Shown: positions 49,363 through 60,941 of the stretch, piece after piece
Position numbering within the stretch: the stretch's first letter is position 1
Layout of the letters: each line of letters starts with the position of its first letter
Assembly (NCBI RefSeq): GCF_030815985.1
Contig: NZ_JAUSXM010000001.1
Span: 992,001-1,056,000 of the forward strand
Direction of reading: 5' to 3'
DNA length: 64,000 bases
Source of the DNA: Paenibacillus sp. W2I17
GTDB lineage: Bacteria > Bacillota > Bacilli > Paenibacillales > Paenibacillaceae
The notes under the pieces: generated by a model
What the model saw: only the letters and a program-made list of their open reading frames with translations
Database searches by the model: none
Told to the model about the DNA's origin: nothing
Made by a program: the position numbers and the translations under genes

Positions 49363-50157
49363 ATGTATAAAGAATTTGAGTTCTCTGTATCAGAATTTGA
49401 AGGTAAAAAGGTGCTTGTAACCGGAGGAACAAAGGGAATGGGGCAAGCAGTTGTAAAAAGACTTGCAAACGGCGGAGCTACAGTTCTTACTACTGCCCGT
49501 TCCCAATCTACTGACTTGCCAAATTCGGTCAAATTTGTGCAAGCAGATGTCGCCACACCTGAAGGTGTAGAGCAAATAATTACAGCAGTAAAAGAGCAAC
49601 TTGGAGGTATCGATATTATTGTCCATTGCGTAGGTGGATCAACGACACCACCAGGAGGCGCTCTTGTATTGAGTGATGAGGATTGGCTTCATGCATTAAA
49701 TTGGAATTTACTCGCAGCAGTTCGACTTGATCGTGGCTTAATTCCACTTATGTTAGAAAATAATTCAGGCGTTATTCTTCATTTCACTTCCATCCAGAGA
49801 CGATTACCTTTATATGAAACTACACTGGCTTATGCATCTGCCAAAGCCGCGCTGACTAATTATAGCAAGGGATTATCGAATGAATTTTCCCCTCAAGGAA
49901 TTCGCATCAATACATTGTCTCCCGGGTTTATTCAGACAGAAGCAGCTGACGCATTAATTGATCGGATCGCAACGGAAACCGGAAGTCGAGAAAGTGCGCT
50001 CGAACAACTTATGACTTCACTCGGAGGTATTCCAATTGGTCGGCCAGGATTTCCTGAAGAAGTCGCTGAGCTGGTCGCATTTCTGGTCTCAGACCGAGCA
50101 GCATCTATTACAGGTAGTGAATATGTCATAGATGGGGGAACGATTCCTACCGTCTAA
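49363..50157 (+). CDS. SDR-family oxidoreductase
   Basis: A 264-residue classical short-chain dehydrogenase. Cofactor loop [11 protein letters not shown], strand-5 HCVGG, catalytic Ser in FTSIQRR and [15 protein letters not shown] (Y-x3-K), then the PGFIQT and [14 protein letters not shown] end. Probably NADP-dependent. AAGGAGG precedes ATG 49363. The following gene at 50186 (NTF2-like, broken) overlaps its operon. Divergent from the frameshifted LysR gene. Confidence 0.88.
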   Translation: MYKEFEFSVSEFEGKKVLVTGGTKGMGQAVVKRLANGGATVLTTARSQSTDLPNSVKFVQADVATPEGVEQIITAVKEQLGGIDIIVHCVGGSTTPPGGALVLSDEDWLHALNWNLLAAVRLDRGLIPLMLENNSGVILHFTSIQRRLPLYETTLAYASAKAALTNYSKGLSNEFSPQGIRINTLSPGFIQTEAADALIDRIATETGSRESALEQLMTSLGGIPIGRPGFPEEVAELVAFLVSDRAASITGSEYVIDGGTIPTV

Positions 50158-50185
50158 AAATTAATTAATAAAGGGAGAGAACAAT

Positions 50186-50459
50186 ATGGATCTCAATCAT
50201 TTACCGTCTGTAATTGGCAAATACATTACTGCATCTAACAAGCCAGACCCGACAGGTGATTCGGGAATGGAGTGATCAAAACCATTTCGCGGCGAATGTA
50301 ACGTTAAAGCCAACAATAGCAAAAAAAATAGGTGATGAAATTGTGCTAACATGCGAGCTGGATGGTACCTACGACAAGACTGGTTTACCCGATCCGCTAT
50401 TATTGAATTATCATTTTGTTATTGTTGACGATAAAATCGTCAGACTTTCCATCTTCTAG
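50186..50459 (+). pseudogene. NTF2-like/SnoaL-type gene with internal deletion
   Basis: ATG 50186 (AAGGGAGAG upstream) opens MDLNHLPSVIGKYITASNKPD; the rest of the family (VIREWSDQNHFAANVTLKPT ... YHFVIVDDKIVRLSIF) continues in another frame from about 50250. The middle segment that usually holds the active-site Asp/Glu is missing and the frame is shifted, ending in an early TGA. Paired with the SDR, as often seen in small-molecule modification operons. Confidence 0.7.
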
Positions 50460-50509
50460 AGATATCCAAATGTAAAAACAATGTTTGGTTGACTACCTGG
50501 AACGTAAGG

Positions 50510-51592
50510 TCAATGATTCATATAATGGGCATATAGTTCCTCGAAGGTTGTAAAACGTTCGACTTTTCTGCCGACCCTATCATACTCTTCTAGATAATCA
50601 TCCATCACATCAAGGAGCTTCTCTTTCATAACTGGTAAATTACTTGCATCAAAGTACTGCATAAGATCATATTTCTTGGTTCCTTTCTCCATGGCCATTT
50701 CATCAAGATATCCGTGTGCTCCAAAGGCCGAAAGAAAAACGTAGGAAGCATCGTTCGTTGTAACACTGTTCAAAATTTTATTACGGTAGTTGCACCACAG
50801 TTCTTCGTATGTTCCTCCAAGATTATCAAAGGTCGGAACCGGTTTAACAATGAAGTTATCACACATTGTGTTATGTAACCTCGTAACACTATTCAACATA
50901 TTAAAGGATGTTATTCGAATATCTTCAATGGTATGAGCTTCGATGATTGACACGTATAAGGATTCGAGATTATCCGGAACATAGCGAAACGAACGTATCT
51001 CTTCCAAATATCGCTTGATCCCTCGTTTGATGCACGTGTTATTCATACTCACCAAGGCATTGACTAGATTATACAGAACCTCAGCAGATGCATATCGCAC
51101 TGAACCGATATCTTCACTAAGCATCGTATCGCTGTATGCTTGCTTAGCCAGGTCGATCCATTTATTTGCTCGATTAAGACACGCTTCTCCTATCGGTTTT
51201 GCAAGTGCATCAAGAGCTTTTTGCTGGAAGTCTTTCAATTTCTCCAAATCCTCAGGCTTAGCATAGTAGAGTACTTTAAGCTCGGTTAGGCTCGATACGT
51301 TGGGACTCTCCAAGGTGGATTGCTCTTGTATTCTTGAATCCCATGGCGTGCAATAGATATCATATCCAACGTCGTCCAAGATGAAGCAATCGGATATTTT
51401 CCATCCCTTTTCTGTATTATTAATGATAATTAAATCAAGATCGCTCTTCTCGTGAAAGTCACCGGTGCTAAATGAACCAGTAAGCCCAATAATGGCGATA
51501 TCGTCTAGAAAATCTCTTTTTACGCGTTCAATCACCATGTTAATGAGCAGTTCATTTTTGTCCAGCAGCTTCTTCTTTATGATTTCGTTCAT
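50510..51592 (-). CDS. Nucleotidyltransferase-domain protein
   Basis: A 360-residue protein whose N-terminal part has the Pol-beta-type nucleotidyltransferase signature: GSFSTGDFHEKSDLDLIII (metal-binding DLD). The rest is helical. Similar overall to aminoglycoside or lincosamide nucleotidyltransferases, but also to uncharacterised housekeeping members. GAGGTG precedes ATG 51592. Target unknown. Monocistronic. Confidence 0.78.
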   Translation of the reverse strand: MNEIIKKKLLDKNELLINMVIERVKRDFLDDIAIIGLTGSFSTGDFHEKSDLDLIIINNTEKGWKISDCFILDDVGYDIYCTPWDSRIQEQSTLESPNVSSLTELKVLYYAKPEDLEKLKDFQQKALDALAKPIGEACLNRANKWIDLAKQAYSDTMLSEDIGSVRYASAEVLYNLVNALVSMNNTCIKRGIKRYLEEIRSFRYVPDNLESLYVSIIEAHTIEDIRITSFNMLNSVTRLHNTMCDNFIVKPVPTFDNLGGTYEELWCNYRNKILNSVTTNDASYVFLSAFGAHGYLDEMAMEKGTKKYDLMQYFDASNLPVMKEKLLDVMDDYLEEYDRVGRKVERFTTFEELYAHYMNH

Positions 51593-51760
51593 TCGTTACA
51601 CCTCTTCGTATGATCCGGCCGTCCTTCATCACAACAACCTTAACTTAAGTCTATCGACTTAGGGGTACGGTTACTATGTATAAGTTGATTTAAGTCATCT
51701 TTGCACAAAATCCGCTAAACCGTCGATGCGACGAGTTAGCGGATTTCATTAGTTCCTTGA

Positions 51761-52027
51761 TTAGTTCTTTGTATAGACTATTTTCTTTATGCTTTCGCAG
51801 GACAAGAAATACCGATCCGCCAACTCCTCTATCCTGACTCCATTGCAGAATAAGGATTTAATCTCAGCGTTTCGAGCAGAGACCCTGCTCTTGCTCTCTG
51901 TTTTCTCGCCCCATTTTAGGTGTGCCTCTTTGGGTTTTGGGATATAAACCAATTCCCCTTGAACGTATTCTTGAATGATACGTAACAATTCTTCCGGAAA
52001 AATAGACTCGGCTTTTGAATATTTCAT
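51761..52027 (-). CDS. CD3324-family small DNA-binding protein
   Basis: An 88-residue protein (MKYSKAESIFPEELLRIIQE, YVQGELVYIPKPKE, IEELADRYFLSCESIKKIVY) matching the conserved CD3324 group, with a C-terminal helix-turn-helix. Probably a small regulator. Start 52027 has AAGGAG eight bases ahead; the frame runs to 52036. Flanked by unrelated genes. Confidence 0.8.
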   Translation of the reverse strand: MKYSKAESIFPEELLRIIQEYVQGELVYIPKPKEAHLKWGEKTESKSRVSARNAEIKSLFCNGVRIEELADRYFLSCESIKKIVYTKN

Positions 52028-52116
52028 GGGCCTCACTCCTTATTTAATAGATCAATAAGGTGCAAAGCCAGTTAGTAGAATATTACGATTCGTCGTTGGC
52101 AATGTGATTATTCCCG

Positions 52117-52165
52117 GGCTCTATGCAAAGCATTGCCATATCCTTCACTGGCTTTGCATAGAGCC
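52117..52165. repeat. Perfect 15-base inverted repeat
   Basis: GGCTCTATGCAAAGC and its complement are 19 bases apart in a 430-base gene-free stretch (52028-52459). A similar GCAAAGCCAGTTAG block is at 52063. No T-run, so it may be a regulatory RNA hairpin or a relic. Confidence 0.5.
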
Positions 52166-52459
52166 GTGCATGTAAGAATCCTACCCCGATTGTTTTCAAT
52201 AGCCTCACCTCCAGAAAATAGATAGTTGCTATTTGCTTATTATATCAGAGCTTGTTGTTCAAATGTTTAATCATGTATTTTTGGGCTGACACGTTCTGAT
52301 TATTCGCTGTACTCACCTCGAATATTTGTTCGCTTTGCGTATTCTAGTTATTTTCCATATATACTCATTGCATCACCGCACTCCCTATTCAATTCGAGCT
52401 TTTATGTCCTCTTAATGTTTATGGACGCTGCTCTCTAATTGAATTAACTACCAGTGAAC

Positions 52460-53122
52460 TTAAGGCTCCAGCCTCCATGACATCTCCCAAAAATCAAGCT
52501 CAAAGCGACTGCACATCACGAAAATATCCTCCATCCGTTGGTATGTTCCCTCGCTACAGCCTTCTAATAGCTTATCCGTTAACGTCACTAGGGATTGATT
52601 GTTGCTGTTGTATTCAGAGGAAGCATATCCTGTGATCCACTCTCCATAAAAAGGATGATCAGCTGCACCTGGCTTTTGAGCAAGGACTTGACCAATCTCT
52701 GCATAGCTCCATGAGCAGGCTAGAATGGATACAAGTACTTCTGCTATGCCACCCGCTTGGGAAACAGAGAGCATATAGTTAGTATAGGCTGCATTTTTCA
52801 GTGCAGGTTTTACCTGAAAAACATGATCCTCTGTAATTCCTAATCGCTCCATATAAGAACGGTGAATTTTCATTTCACCATTCAGGATGTTATCTACGTT
52901 TTTACTAAAAAACTGCATCAATTTGGGGTCATGCGACTTGACGATACCCAGTGCAAATACGCGGGCATAATCGAACAGGTACAAGTAGTCTTGCAGCAAA
53001 TAATAACGAAATTGTTCAACCGGTAAGGAACCATCTCCGATCCCTTTAACAAAGGGATGCTCAAGACATTCATTCCACACAAGCTGTGCTGCCTGATATA
53101 GTCTCTCTGAAATAGTCAACAT
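52460..53122 (-). CDS. tenA: TenA-family thiaminase II / aminopyrimidine aminohydrolase
   Basis: A 220-residue all-helical TenA protein that releases or salvages the thiamin pyrimidine moiety. The active-site Cys is in ILACSWSYAEIG (C136); the Glu/Asp residues are D46 region (QDYLYLFDYARV) and E208 (SRFELDFWEMSW). Start 53122 has TTGGAGG at correct spacing; the frame extends to 53173. Preceded by a TPP riboswitch and an attenuator terminator, so it is repressed by thiamin pyrophosphate. Confidence 0.9.
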   Translation of the reverse strand: MLTISERLYQAAQLVWNECLEHPFVKGIGDGSLPVEQFRYYLLQDYLYLFDYARVFALGIVKSHDPKLMQFFSKNVDNILNGEMKIHRSYMERLGITEDHVFQVKPALKNAAYTNYMLSVSQAGGIAEVLVSILACSWSYAEIGQVLAQKPGAADHPFYGEWITGYASSEYNSNNQSLVTLTDKLLEGCSEGTYQRMEDIFVMCSRFELDFWEMSWRLEP

Positions 53123-53149
53123 ATGTTCCTCCAATTCATAATGTACGTA

Positions 53150-53190
53150 TTTAAAAACAAAAAAACGAAACATCCATAGGATGTTTCGCA
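53150..53190 (-). terminator. Riboswitch-linked intrinsic terminator of tenA
   Basis: CGAAACATCC-TAT-GGATGTTTCG, a ten-pair stem followed by TTTTTTTGTTTTT on the minus strand, lies between the TPP aptamer and the tenA start. This is the expression platform that closes when TPP binds. Confidence 0.85.
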
Positions 53191-53244
53191 GATAAATACA
53201 CTAAAACAAGGGGGTTCGCATGAGCTACCCAAGTACAGCGTTTC

Positions 53245-53335
53245 ATCGTTGCATCCCTACGTTGGCATTATCCAAATCAGGTAAGGTCGGTTTACACCCT
53301 CTCAGCCGGTTAAGGCTCCCTCGCAAACGGTTGTA
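53245..53335 (-). promoter_or_regulatory. TPP riboswitch (thi-box)
   Basis: On the minus strand the aptamer reads GGGAGCC ... GGCTGAGAGGGT ... GACCTTACCTGATTTGGATA and ATGCCAACGTAGGGA, which contains the CUGAGA and ACCUGAU signatures and the conserved UGCCxxCGxAGGGA end. It controls tenA through the terminator at 53150. Confidence 0.95.
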
Positions 53336-53466
53336 TGTAGTTGATTACTTTCTTATCCACATAAAAGAAAAAATAACATCCATTTAGTATATCAAGGGCT
53401 GTTAAATATAGTCAAGGCAGATTGTATCGCCCCTCATCACCTTTGGTGACGTATGTAAACGATGAA

Positions 53467-53512
53467 AACCATCACAACAATGGTTGAGTTTTAGCCACTG
53501 TTATGATGGTTT
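53467..53512 (-). terminator. Intrinsic terminator of the xylanase gene
   Basis: AACCATCATAACA ... TGTTGTGATGGTT forms a 13-base stem with inner GTGG/CCAT pairing and a TTTTC end on the minus strand, 27 bases past the stop. Confidence 0.75.
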
Positions 53513-53538
53513 CTATTCTTGCAACTACTACGAATGGT

Positions 53539-56211
53539 TTAATGCCCGAGTTTGTTCTTTCCGACAAAAGTGAGTATTCCGTACTGGGAAGTGTTTCTCC
53601 AGCTCTCATTGGTCGTATCATTCCATTTAGCTACGCTCTGCTTACCTCCGCCCTGGTTGTCGTTAATTTGAAGCTCGAAACCGAGAACATTTCCTGTTTT
53701 GGGCATCAGTGAATGTAACTGGATTCGGGCTTCTACGAGATATCCTTTATTTGTTTTCTTCACAGCACTTACAAGGCGTCCAGGTGAGGCACCCCCTGCA
53801 AAGGTTCCCACATTGTCTGCACTGATTCTGAACTGGGCATCATCATATTGAAAATACGGTGTGCGCTGGTGATTCTCGTCCAGGAAAATCTCAACCGAAT
53901 CCTGATCCCATGGGTTGATACTATCTGTGATGATGTTTGGATCAGTGACGTCGATCAGCAGGTATAGATACTCACCTGACCACATAGCGCGAGCCACTGC
54001 CTCTGCACCTTCGCTCTGGTTCAACCGTTTTACTTCAAATGGTGCAGCCTTATTCCATGATGTGTCTTTCTTCCCATCAATCTGAACAATCCCTTGCACA
54101 GCTTGTGCAGATTTGGGCATAGGGGCAAGCTGAATCACGCCGTATTTGCTTGTATCCTGTTCCTGAGATTGTGTTCGATCATTCCAGTACAGTGGATTAT
54201 AAGGTTGTGTCCCACTTGAACCGCCATCAGTCACACGGATATCCAATCCGGCTTCATATTCTGATCCGACTTGGATACCACCCCACGGAATGGACAATTC
54301 AACCTGATATCCGGCTTTGGTCTCGCGTACACGATATGAACGCTTCTCCACGCCCTCAGCTTTGCCCGACCGCTTAATGATTACGTGTCGGTCATCTGCT
54401 TCATATGAGGTGGTCTTGCCATTATTGAGGTCAACAAAGATATCTACTCTGTCATTCACATCTGTCTTTGCATCCTGAACATCCACAAGGATATACAGGT
54501 TACTATGATCCCATAAGGTGCGGAAACTGGCTGATCCCGAAGAGTCACCCTTCAGTGGAGTAGACACCGCTTTGTTCCAGAGCGGATCTTGTGACTGTTT
54601 TTTGATATCCGGTTTACCCGAAAGTGAGACGGCTCTCTGCGTCAACACAGGCAAGCTGGATTCATCCACGAGTCCCCAGTATGCTTTTTTGGCCTTCAGG
54701 GCTGAATCAAACAGCATAGCCTGGTTGTTGTAAGACTTCTCATCTTGGAGTCCCCATAAGGTAACAGAAGAAATGTGATCTTTGTGTTTTTTGTACAAAT
54801 CCAACAGTTCCTTATATCGATACGCCTGCTTTACCGCGACTTCATCGGACATCTCTTCACCAAATGAAATCCCGCTATCAACATCCAGTTCCGTGATCTG
54901 AATATCCAATCCAAGTTCGGCGAACATGTTGATTGTTTTTTCAATTTCCTTGATGGGCGGGGATTCCAGGTTATAGTGGGATTGTAAACCCACACCATCG
55001 ATGAGCCCTTTCTCTTTCAGTCGTTTGACCAACTTATACATATGCTCTCTTTTCTCAGGGATTTCCGTGAAGTATTCGTTGTAATATAATTTGGCATCCG
55101 GATCGGCTGCACGAGCGAATTCATAGGTTTTCTCAATGTAATCCGGACCGATTAGTTCATAAAAAGGACTTTTACGTAAACCGTTGGCATCACCATTGCT
55201 ATCCGCAATCGCCTCGTTTACCACATCCCAGGCATAGATCTTACCTTTGTATCGGGTCATGACGGTTTCAACGTAATCCTGAATCCGGGCAAGCAGTAAT
55301 TCTCGACTCGCAGGGTTACCCTGAGGATCCTTGAACATCCACTCTGCTGCATCAATATGCCACAACAACGCATGTGCGCGTACGCCCATACCATGCTCCT
55401 CGGCGAACTGAACATATTGATCGGCTGCCTCGAACTCATAAACACCTTCGGAAGGAGACATGTACTTTGGTTTCATCTCGTAGGTTGCGGTCAAGCTGTT
55501 AAAGTGCTTTGTGAGCAGTTGTCCATATGCGCCTTCCAACTGCCAGCGATACACCGCTGCACCAATGGGGAAATCATCTTGATACAGGTCCTTCAGAGAC
55601 AGAATCCCTTCTTCAATCTCCAGTTGCTCGGCCAGAGTAAATGATACATCATCCACATAGAACGATAACGTATCTACGCTATCTTCAGAGATGTAGGGTG
55701 TTTCGATGAACAAATTCAATTCAGTGGGATCATCGCTATACTGAAATTTTCCGGTGATCTTGTGCCATGTATTCCATTCTGTTTTGGCAATTTTCACGCT
55801 ACCGATTGGGTTCCAGCTTTCGGCAGTTGTTTTTTTATATGTGGTGAGCTGTAGTGTTTGATCCGTGGTGGGCTCCTGAGTAAGTCTTACATATGCCGCA
55901 ATTTCGTACTCTTGGTTACGCTTAAGCAGATCCTTCATGGATAACATCGGTCCATGATAGGAACGCTCACGGTTGGCGACCAGCATACTGGACTGACCTT
56001 CGTGTGCTTCCTGCTGTGTCACTGTCAGCCTTTCGTTACCTGTACGTGGAGTCCATCCCTGAAGTGTACCGTCTTCAAAGTTTGTGCTCAAATGACCTCC
56101 CTCCACTTCCGCAACTGCCTTGGCTGCATGTGAGACATTCGAAAATGGAAGCAGGGCGAGTACCAGCACAAGAACCAAGGCTGTTATATTCCATTGACCT
56201 AACCGTCTCAT
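53539..56211 (-). CDS. Secreted GH10 endo-1,4-beta-xylanase with CBM22 and two CBM9 modules
   Basis: An 890-residue exported xylanase: signal peptide (1-29), CBM22 (about 42-195), GH10 barrel (about 205-540), then two CBM9-type modules (about 548-705 and 712-885). Acid/base E333 (WDVVNEAI) and nucleophile E441 (ITELDVDS) are intact. No SLH or sortase motif, so it is released. It depolymerises xylan outside the cell. ATG 56211 is preceded by GAGGAAT. A cre-like site is 75 bases upstream, so catabolite repression is likely. Other xylan genes are not in the window. Confidence 0.92.
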   Translation of the reverse strand: MRRLGQWNITALVLVLVLALLPFSNVSHAAKAVAEVEGGHLSTNFEDGTLQGWTPRTGNERLTVTQQEAHEGQSSMLVANRERSYHGPMLSMKDLLKRNQEYEIAAYVRLTQEPTTDQTLQLTTYKKTTAESWNPIGSVKIAKTEWNTWHKITGKFQYSDDPTELNLFIETPYISEDSVDTLSFYVDDVSFTLAEQLEIEEGILSLKDLYQDDFPIGAAVYRWQLEGAYGQLLTKHFNSLTATYEMKPKYMSPSEGVYEFEAADQYVQFAEEHGMGVRAHALLWHIDAAEWMFKDPQGNPASRELLLARIQDYVETVMTRYKGKIYAWDVVNEAIADSNGDANGLRKSPFYELIGPDYIEKTYEFARAADPDAKLYYNEYFTEIPEKREHMYKLVKRLKEKGLIDGVGLQSHYNLESPPIKEIEKTINMFAELGLDIQITELDVDSGISFGEEMSDEVAVKQAYRYKELLDLYKKHKDHISSVTLWGLQDEKSYNNQAMLFDSALKAKKAYWGLVDESSLPVLTQRAVSLSGKPDIKKQSQDPLWNKAVSTPLKGDSSGSASFRTLWDHSNLYILVDVQDAKTDVNDRVDIFVDLNNGKTTSYEADDRHVIIKRSGKAEGVEKRSYRVRETKAGYQVELSIPWGGIQVGSEYEAGLDIRVTDGGSSGTQPYNPLYWNDRTQSQEQDTSKYGVIQLAPMPKSAQAVQGIVQIDGKKDTSWNKAAPFEVKRLNQSEGAEAVARAMWSGEYLYLLIDVTDPNIITDSINPWDQDSVEIFLDENHQRTPYFQYDDAQFRISADNVGTFAGGASPGRLVSAVKKTNKGYLVEARIQLHSLMPKTGNVLGFELQINDNQGGGKQSVAKWNDTTNESWRNTSQYGILTFVGKNKLGH

Positions 56212-56285
56212 ACAATTCCTCCTCTTGATTTGGTCTAAGTATTTCTGAACGGATTAACATCCAGATAAATAGATTATAGCTCTTT

Positions 56286-56299
56286 GGATAGCGCTTACA
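56286..56299. promoter_or_regulatory. Probable cre site of the xylanase gene
   Basis: GGATAGCGCTTACA matches 12 of 14 positions of TGWAARCGYTWNCW and lies 75 bases ahead of the xylanase start. Confidence 0.5.
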
Positions 56300-56384
56300 T
56301 ATAACAAATTTCCAATAGTTATAATAAAAGTTATCTTTTGGTAATTGTGAGTTTAGGAAACTGGAGTTCGTTCGCGTGGAATAT

Positions 56385-56400
56385 TAAAAAAGCCGCTACA
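56385..56400 (-). repeat. Dispersed intergenic repeat, copy 10 (fragment)
   Basis: AAAAAAGCCGCTAC is the left half of the repeat core; the rest is lost. Confidence 0.35.
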
Positions 56401-56410
56401 TATTTGCAAG

Positions 56411-56450
56411 AATAAAAGACCGTTTCCCGATAAAATACGAGAAAACGGTC
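56411..56450 (-). terminator. Intrinsic terminator of the bgl operon
   Basis: GACCGTTTTCTCG ... CGGGAAACGGTC on the minus strand, followed by TTTTATT. It lies about 120 bases past the LicT stop. Confidence 0.75.
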
Positions 56451-56571
56451 ATAGTTAGAAAGTTCTTTTTTTCTATCTGTTAACAGACATATAAACATGC
56501 TAGAAATCAAGCATCAGATATTCAAAGAATCGCTTTCCCCAAAAATAAGGGAATATAACTTTAACTTTGTT

Positions 56572-57423
56572 TTATAATCGTCCCTCGTCACCCTGTTCCT
56601 CCTGCACAATTCGAGCAATGTGAATCATCAAATATAATAATTCCTCGTTCGATATGGAGATATCCAGCATATTCTGCACGTAGGTTTTGATCATCTCCGC
56701 GCATTTGTATTCAAGCGGATGCTCCTTCACCATGTGCTGAAAGATGAAATCTTTCGCCGAATTGCCCAGACGTCCTTCTTGTAAACGCTGGATGAAGAAT
56801 TGCAAATGTGTGACAAGTCTCACATAATGGATGGAATTTTTGTTCAATTGCATATCAAAGGTGTATTGAATCAGGTTAAAAATATCTTTTAACATCTTAA
56901 CGGATTGCATCGTGCGCTCCATATTCTGTTCATGCGTTTGGGCATTCACGAAATGAAAAGCGATATTCCCTGCTTCTTCTTCCGGCAGTTCGATACCCAA
57001 TTCTAGATTCAGCATCTGAACGGCTTCAAGGCCCAGTTCGAATTCGACAGGATGAAACCTCTGGATCTCCCATAACATGCGATTCTGTAATGCTACACCT
57101 TTTTTCCATCGTTCAATGGCAAACGACAAGTGGTCCATAAGCGTAAAGAAGATTTGGTCGTCAAGAGACAGCTTTTCTTTTGCATTGGTAATCAGTTTGT
57201 TTATGACATTCACATGTTTTTCTGGCATGTTTTCGATGGTTCGTACGTAAGCCTGGGCAGACGGATTATTTTGCAGAATGAATCGTTTCTGGATATGCTC
57301 CTCATCGAGTCGCTCGCCGACTTTGCCTTTGAATGCCAACCCTTTTCCCATGACAATCATCTCTTGTCCCTGATCATCTTTGGTCAGAAGCAAGCTGTTA
57401 TTTAATATTTTGATTACTCTCAT
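56572..57423 (-). CDS. licT: BglG/LicT-family transcriptional antiterminator
   Basis: A 283-residue RNA-binding antiterminator: CAT domain (1-56, MRVIKILNNSLLLTKDD ... GKGLAFKGKVG), PRD1 (about 65-170) and PRD2 (about 172-283). The four regulatory His residues are at H98, H157, H206 and H268. It binds the RAT sequence at 61000 and stops the terminator there from folding when beta-glucoside is present. Start 57423 fits the family; AAAGGATC is somewhat far upstream. Last gene of EIIBCA - GH1 - LicT. Only 18 bases follow the GH1 stop. Confidence 0.9.
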   Translation of the reverse strand: MRVIKILNNSLLLTKDDQGQEMIVMGKGLAFKGKVGERLDEEHIQKRFILQNNPSAQAYVRTIENMPEKHVNVINKLITNAKEKLSLDDQIFFTLMDHLSFAIERWKKGVALQNRMLWEIQRFHPVEFELGLEAVQMLNLELGIELPEEEAGNIAFHFVNAQTHEQNMERTMQSVKMLKDIFNLIQYTFDMQLNKNSIHYVRLVTHLQFFIQRLQEGRLGNSAKDFIFQHMVKEHPLEYKCAEMIKTYVQNMLDISISNEELLYLMIHIARIVQEEQGDEGRL

Positions 57424-57440
57424 GAATTCATCACGATCCT

Positions 57441-58901
<1,461 letters not shown>

Positions 58902-58955
58902 TTAAATATTGATCATGATATATGACGGACCATATGAAGTATCGTATTACGTTTG

Positions 58956-60914
58956 TTACGAAAGGTGGATAATGGTTGCTCCAACCTCCACAGGACTCTG
59001 CTTCTCCAGCTTAATATCCGAGAAACGATCCGAATTGGCGATAATGATCGGGGTTATGACTTCATACCCTTCTGCCTTGATGGCATCGATATCAAAGCGG
59101 ATCAACAAGTCCCCCCGTTGTACGCGATCCCCTACTTTAATGGAAGAGTCAAAATGTCTCCCCTTTAGGTTGACGGTATCCACTCCAATATGAATGAGCA
59201 CCTCTTCTCCATCATAACCGTTTAATTTGACCGCATGTTTGGAGTCCATGAAAGCCGTAACTTCACCTGCGATCGGTGCATACAGTTCTCCTTTGGCAGG
59301 AATAATTGCAGCGCCCTTACCCAGTAATCCCAAAGAGAAGACATCGTCTGGTACACGGTCTAGATGGACTAATTCCCCTTGCATCGGGCTGGCGATTGTA
59401 AGTGGGCGTAATTCATTTTGGCGTGGTACATTTGCATTTGTTTTTGCAGCATACTTAGTGTCTGGGGTGTTGTCTTGAACAGGCTGCCCAGAAAGCGTCT
59501 TGTCATCGTTAACGTTGGAATTGTCTTCTTCTTCATCGTCCACTGGATCTTCAAAACCAATGATCCATGTCAGAGCAAAGGTAACGATAAAAGCGATCAG
59601 ACAAGTCACAATGGCATGAACGATGTTCATCGGATTGCTTCCAATGAAGGCAGGTAACGCGGCAAGACCCGGAGAAACGAAGGCATAACGTACTAATCCG
59701 GTCAGACCAGCATATATCCCTGCTACACCACCACCAATCATTGCGGCAATTAAGGGTTTCTTCAGTTTCAGCGTTACACCATACAAGGATGGTTCCGTGA
59801 TGCCCAGTACGGCGGTGAAACCGGATGAAGCAGCGAGCTGTTTCAGTTTTTTGTTTTTTGTTTTTAATGCTACAGCAAGGGTGGCCCCACCTTGAGCAAT
59901 ATTGGACGCGAGCATTCCCGGACCGTTGATCATTTCATATCCATTTTTGGTTAGTTGGCTAGTTGCAATCGGTGTCATCGCCCATGCAGTGCCTGTTACG
60001 ATCAGGAATGGTTGCAAAGTTCCCATTAACAAAGGAATCAGCCAACTGGCTCTGGCATTAATCGCTTCTGCACCCATGGCAACCAGATCATTCAGGTACG
60101 TTCCGAAAGGTCCAATCGCCACCAATGCAAGTGGTGCTGTAATCAATAGTACAATCATTGGTTTCGTGAAAAATTTGATCATTGAAGGCGATACCCGATC
60201 CGCGAAACGTTCAATATAGGACATGAGCCAAACGACGATAATAATCGGCAGCACGGAGCCCGCGTAATCGGTTAGTCGAACTGGAACACCGATGAAAAAC
60301 ACGTCTTTTCCTTCCGCCATCAGGGCGCTCCATCCCGGGTGTAACAACACGCCGGCAACTGTCATCGCCAGAATGGGACTAGTTTCAAATTTAATGGAAG
60401 CTCCATAAGCCAGCAGAATAGGCATGAAATAAAAAGCCGCGTCCGCAATGGTATTAAGGATATAGTAGTTTTGGCTTTCTGTCGTTACAAGGCCTGTCAG
60501 CACAAGTACAGCTAATATCGCTTTGATCATACCCGCGCCAATGATTGCCGGAATTACCGGAGTAAATGTTGTTGAGATCACGCTGATGAATCTGGAGATC
60601 CAGCTCTGTTTTTGTTTTGGTCCGTTATTTTTGCCAGAATCCGATTTGGATTCCGCACTTCGGGTAGCCGAACCCATCTGCTGAGTGATAACTCGGTAGA
60701 CCTGCTGCACCTCATTGCCCACAACGACCTGGTATTGTCCACCATTGTTCACAACAGTAATGACACCTGGAAGTGCTTTGAGTTTTTCTGTCTCCGCTTT
60801 GGAGATATCGTGCAGTTCGAACCGGAGTCGGGTTGCGCAGTGCGTAAGCCGAGCGATGTTATCCTTCTTTCCAACCAATTCCGTAATCTCTTGTCCCAAC
60901 TTGCGATAATCCAT
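58956..60914 (-). CDS. bglP: PTS beta-glucoside EIIBCA component
   Basis: A 652-residue fused permease. EIIB (about 1-85) with C26 in HCATRLRF; EIIC with about ten membrane segments and the GITEPSLYG loop (about 100-460); a linker rich in Asp/Glu/Asn (about 460-503); EIIA (504-652) with H560 (SKHAVKL) and H575 (LIHIGVDTV). It imports and phosphorylates beta-glucosides. GAGGCAATGGT precedes ATG 60914. First gene of the bgl operon; RAT, terminator and cre lie upstream. Confidence 0.93.
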   Translation of the reverse strand: MDYRKLGQEITELVGKKDNIARLTHCATRLRFELHDISKAETEKLKALPGVITVVNNGGQYQVVVGNEVQQVYRVITQQMGSATRSAESKSDSGKNNGPKQKQSWISRFISVISTTFTPVIPAIIGAGMIKAILAVLVLTGLVTTESQNYYILNTIADAAFYFMPILLAYGASIKFETSPILAMTVAGVLLHPGWSALMAEGKDVFFIGVPVRLTDYAGSVLPIIIVVWLMSYIERFADRVSPSMIKFFTKPMIVLLITAPLALVAIGPFGTYLNDLVAMGAEAINARASWLIPLLMGTLQPFLIVTGTAWAMTPIATSQLTKNGYEMINGPGMLASNIAQGGATLAVALKTKNKKLKQLAASSGFTAVLGITEPSLYGVTLKLKKPLIAAMIGGGVAGIYAGLTGLVRYAFVSPGLAALPAFIGSNPMNIVHAIVTCLIAFIVTFALTWIIGFEDPVDDEEEDNSNVNDDKTLSGQPVQDNTPDTKYAAKTNANVPRQNELRPLTIASPMQGELVHLDRVPDDVFSLGLLGKGAAIIPAKGELYAPIAGEVTAFMDSKHAVKLNGYDGEEVLIHIGVDTVNLKGRHFDSSIKVGDRVQRGDLLIRFDIDAIKAEGYEVITPIIIANSDRFSDIKLEKQSPVEVGATIIHLS

Positions 60915-60941
60915 ACCATTGCCTCATTTCTGAATTTGGAT

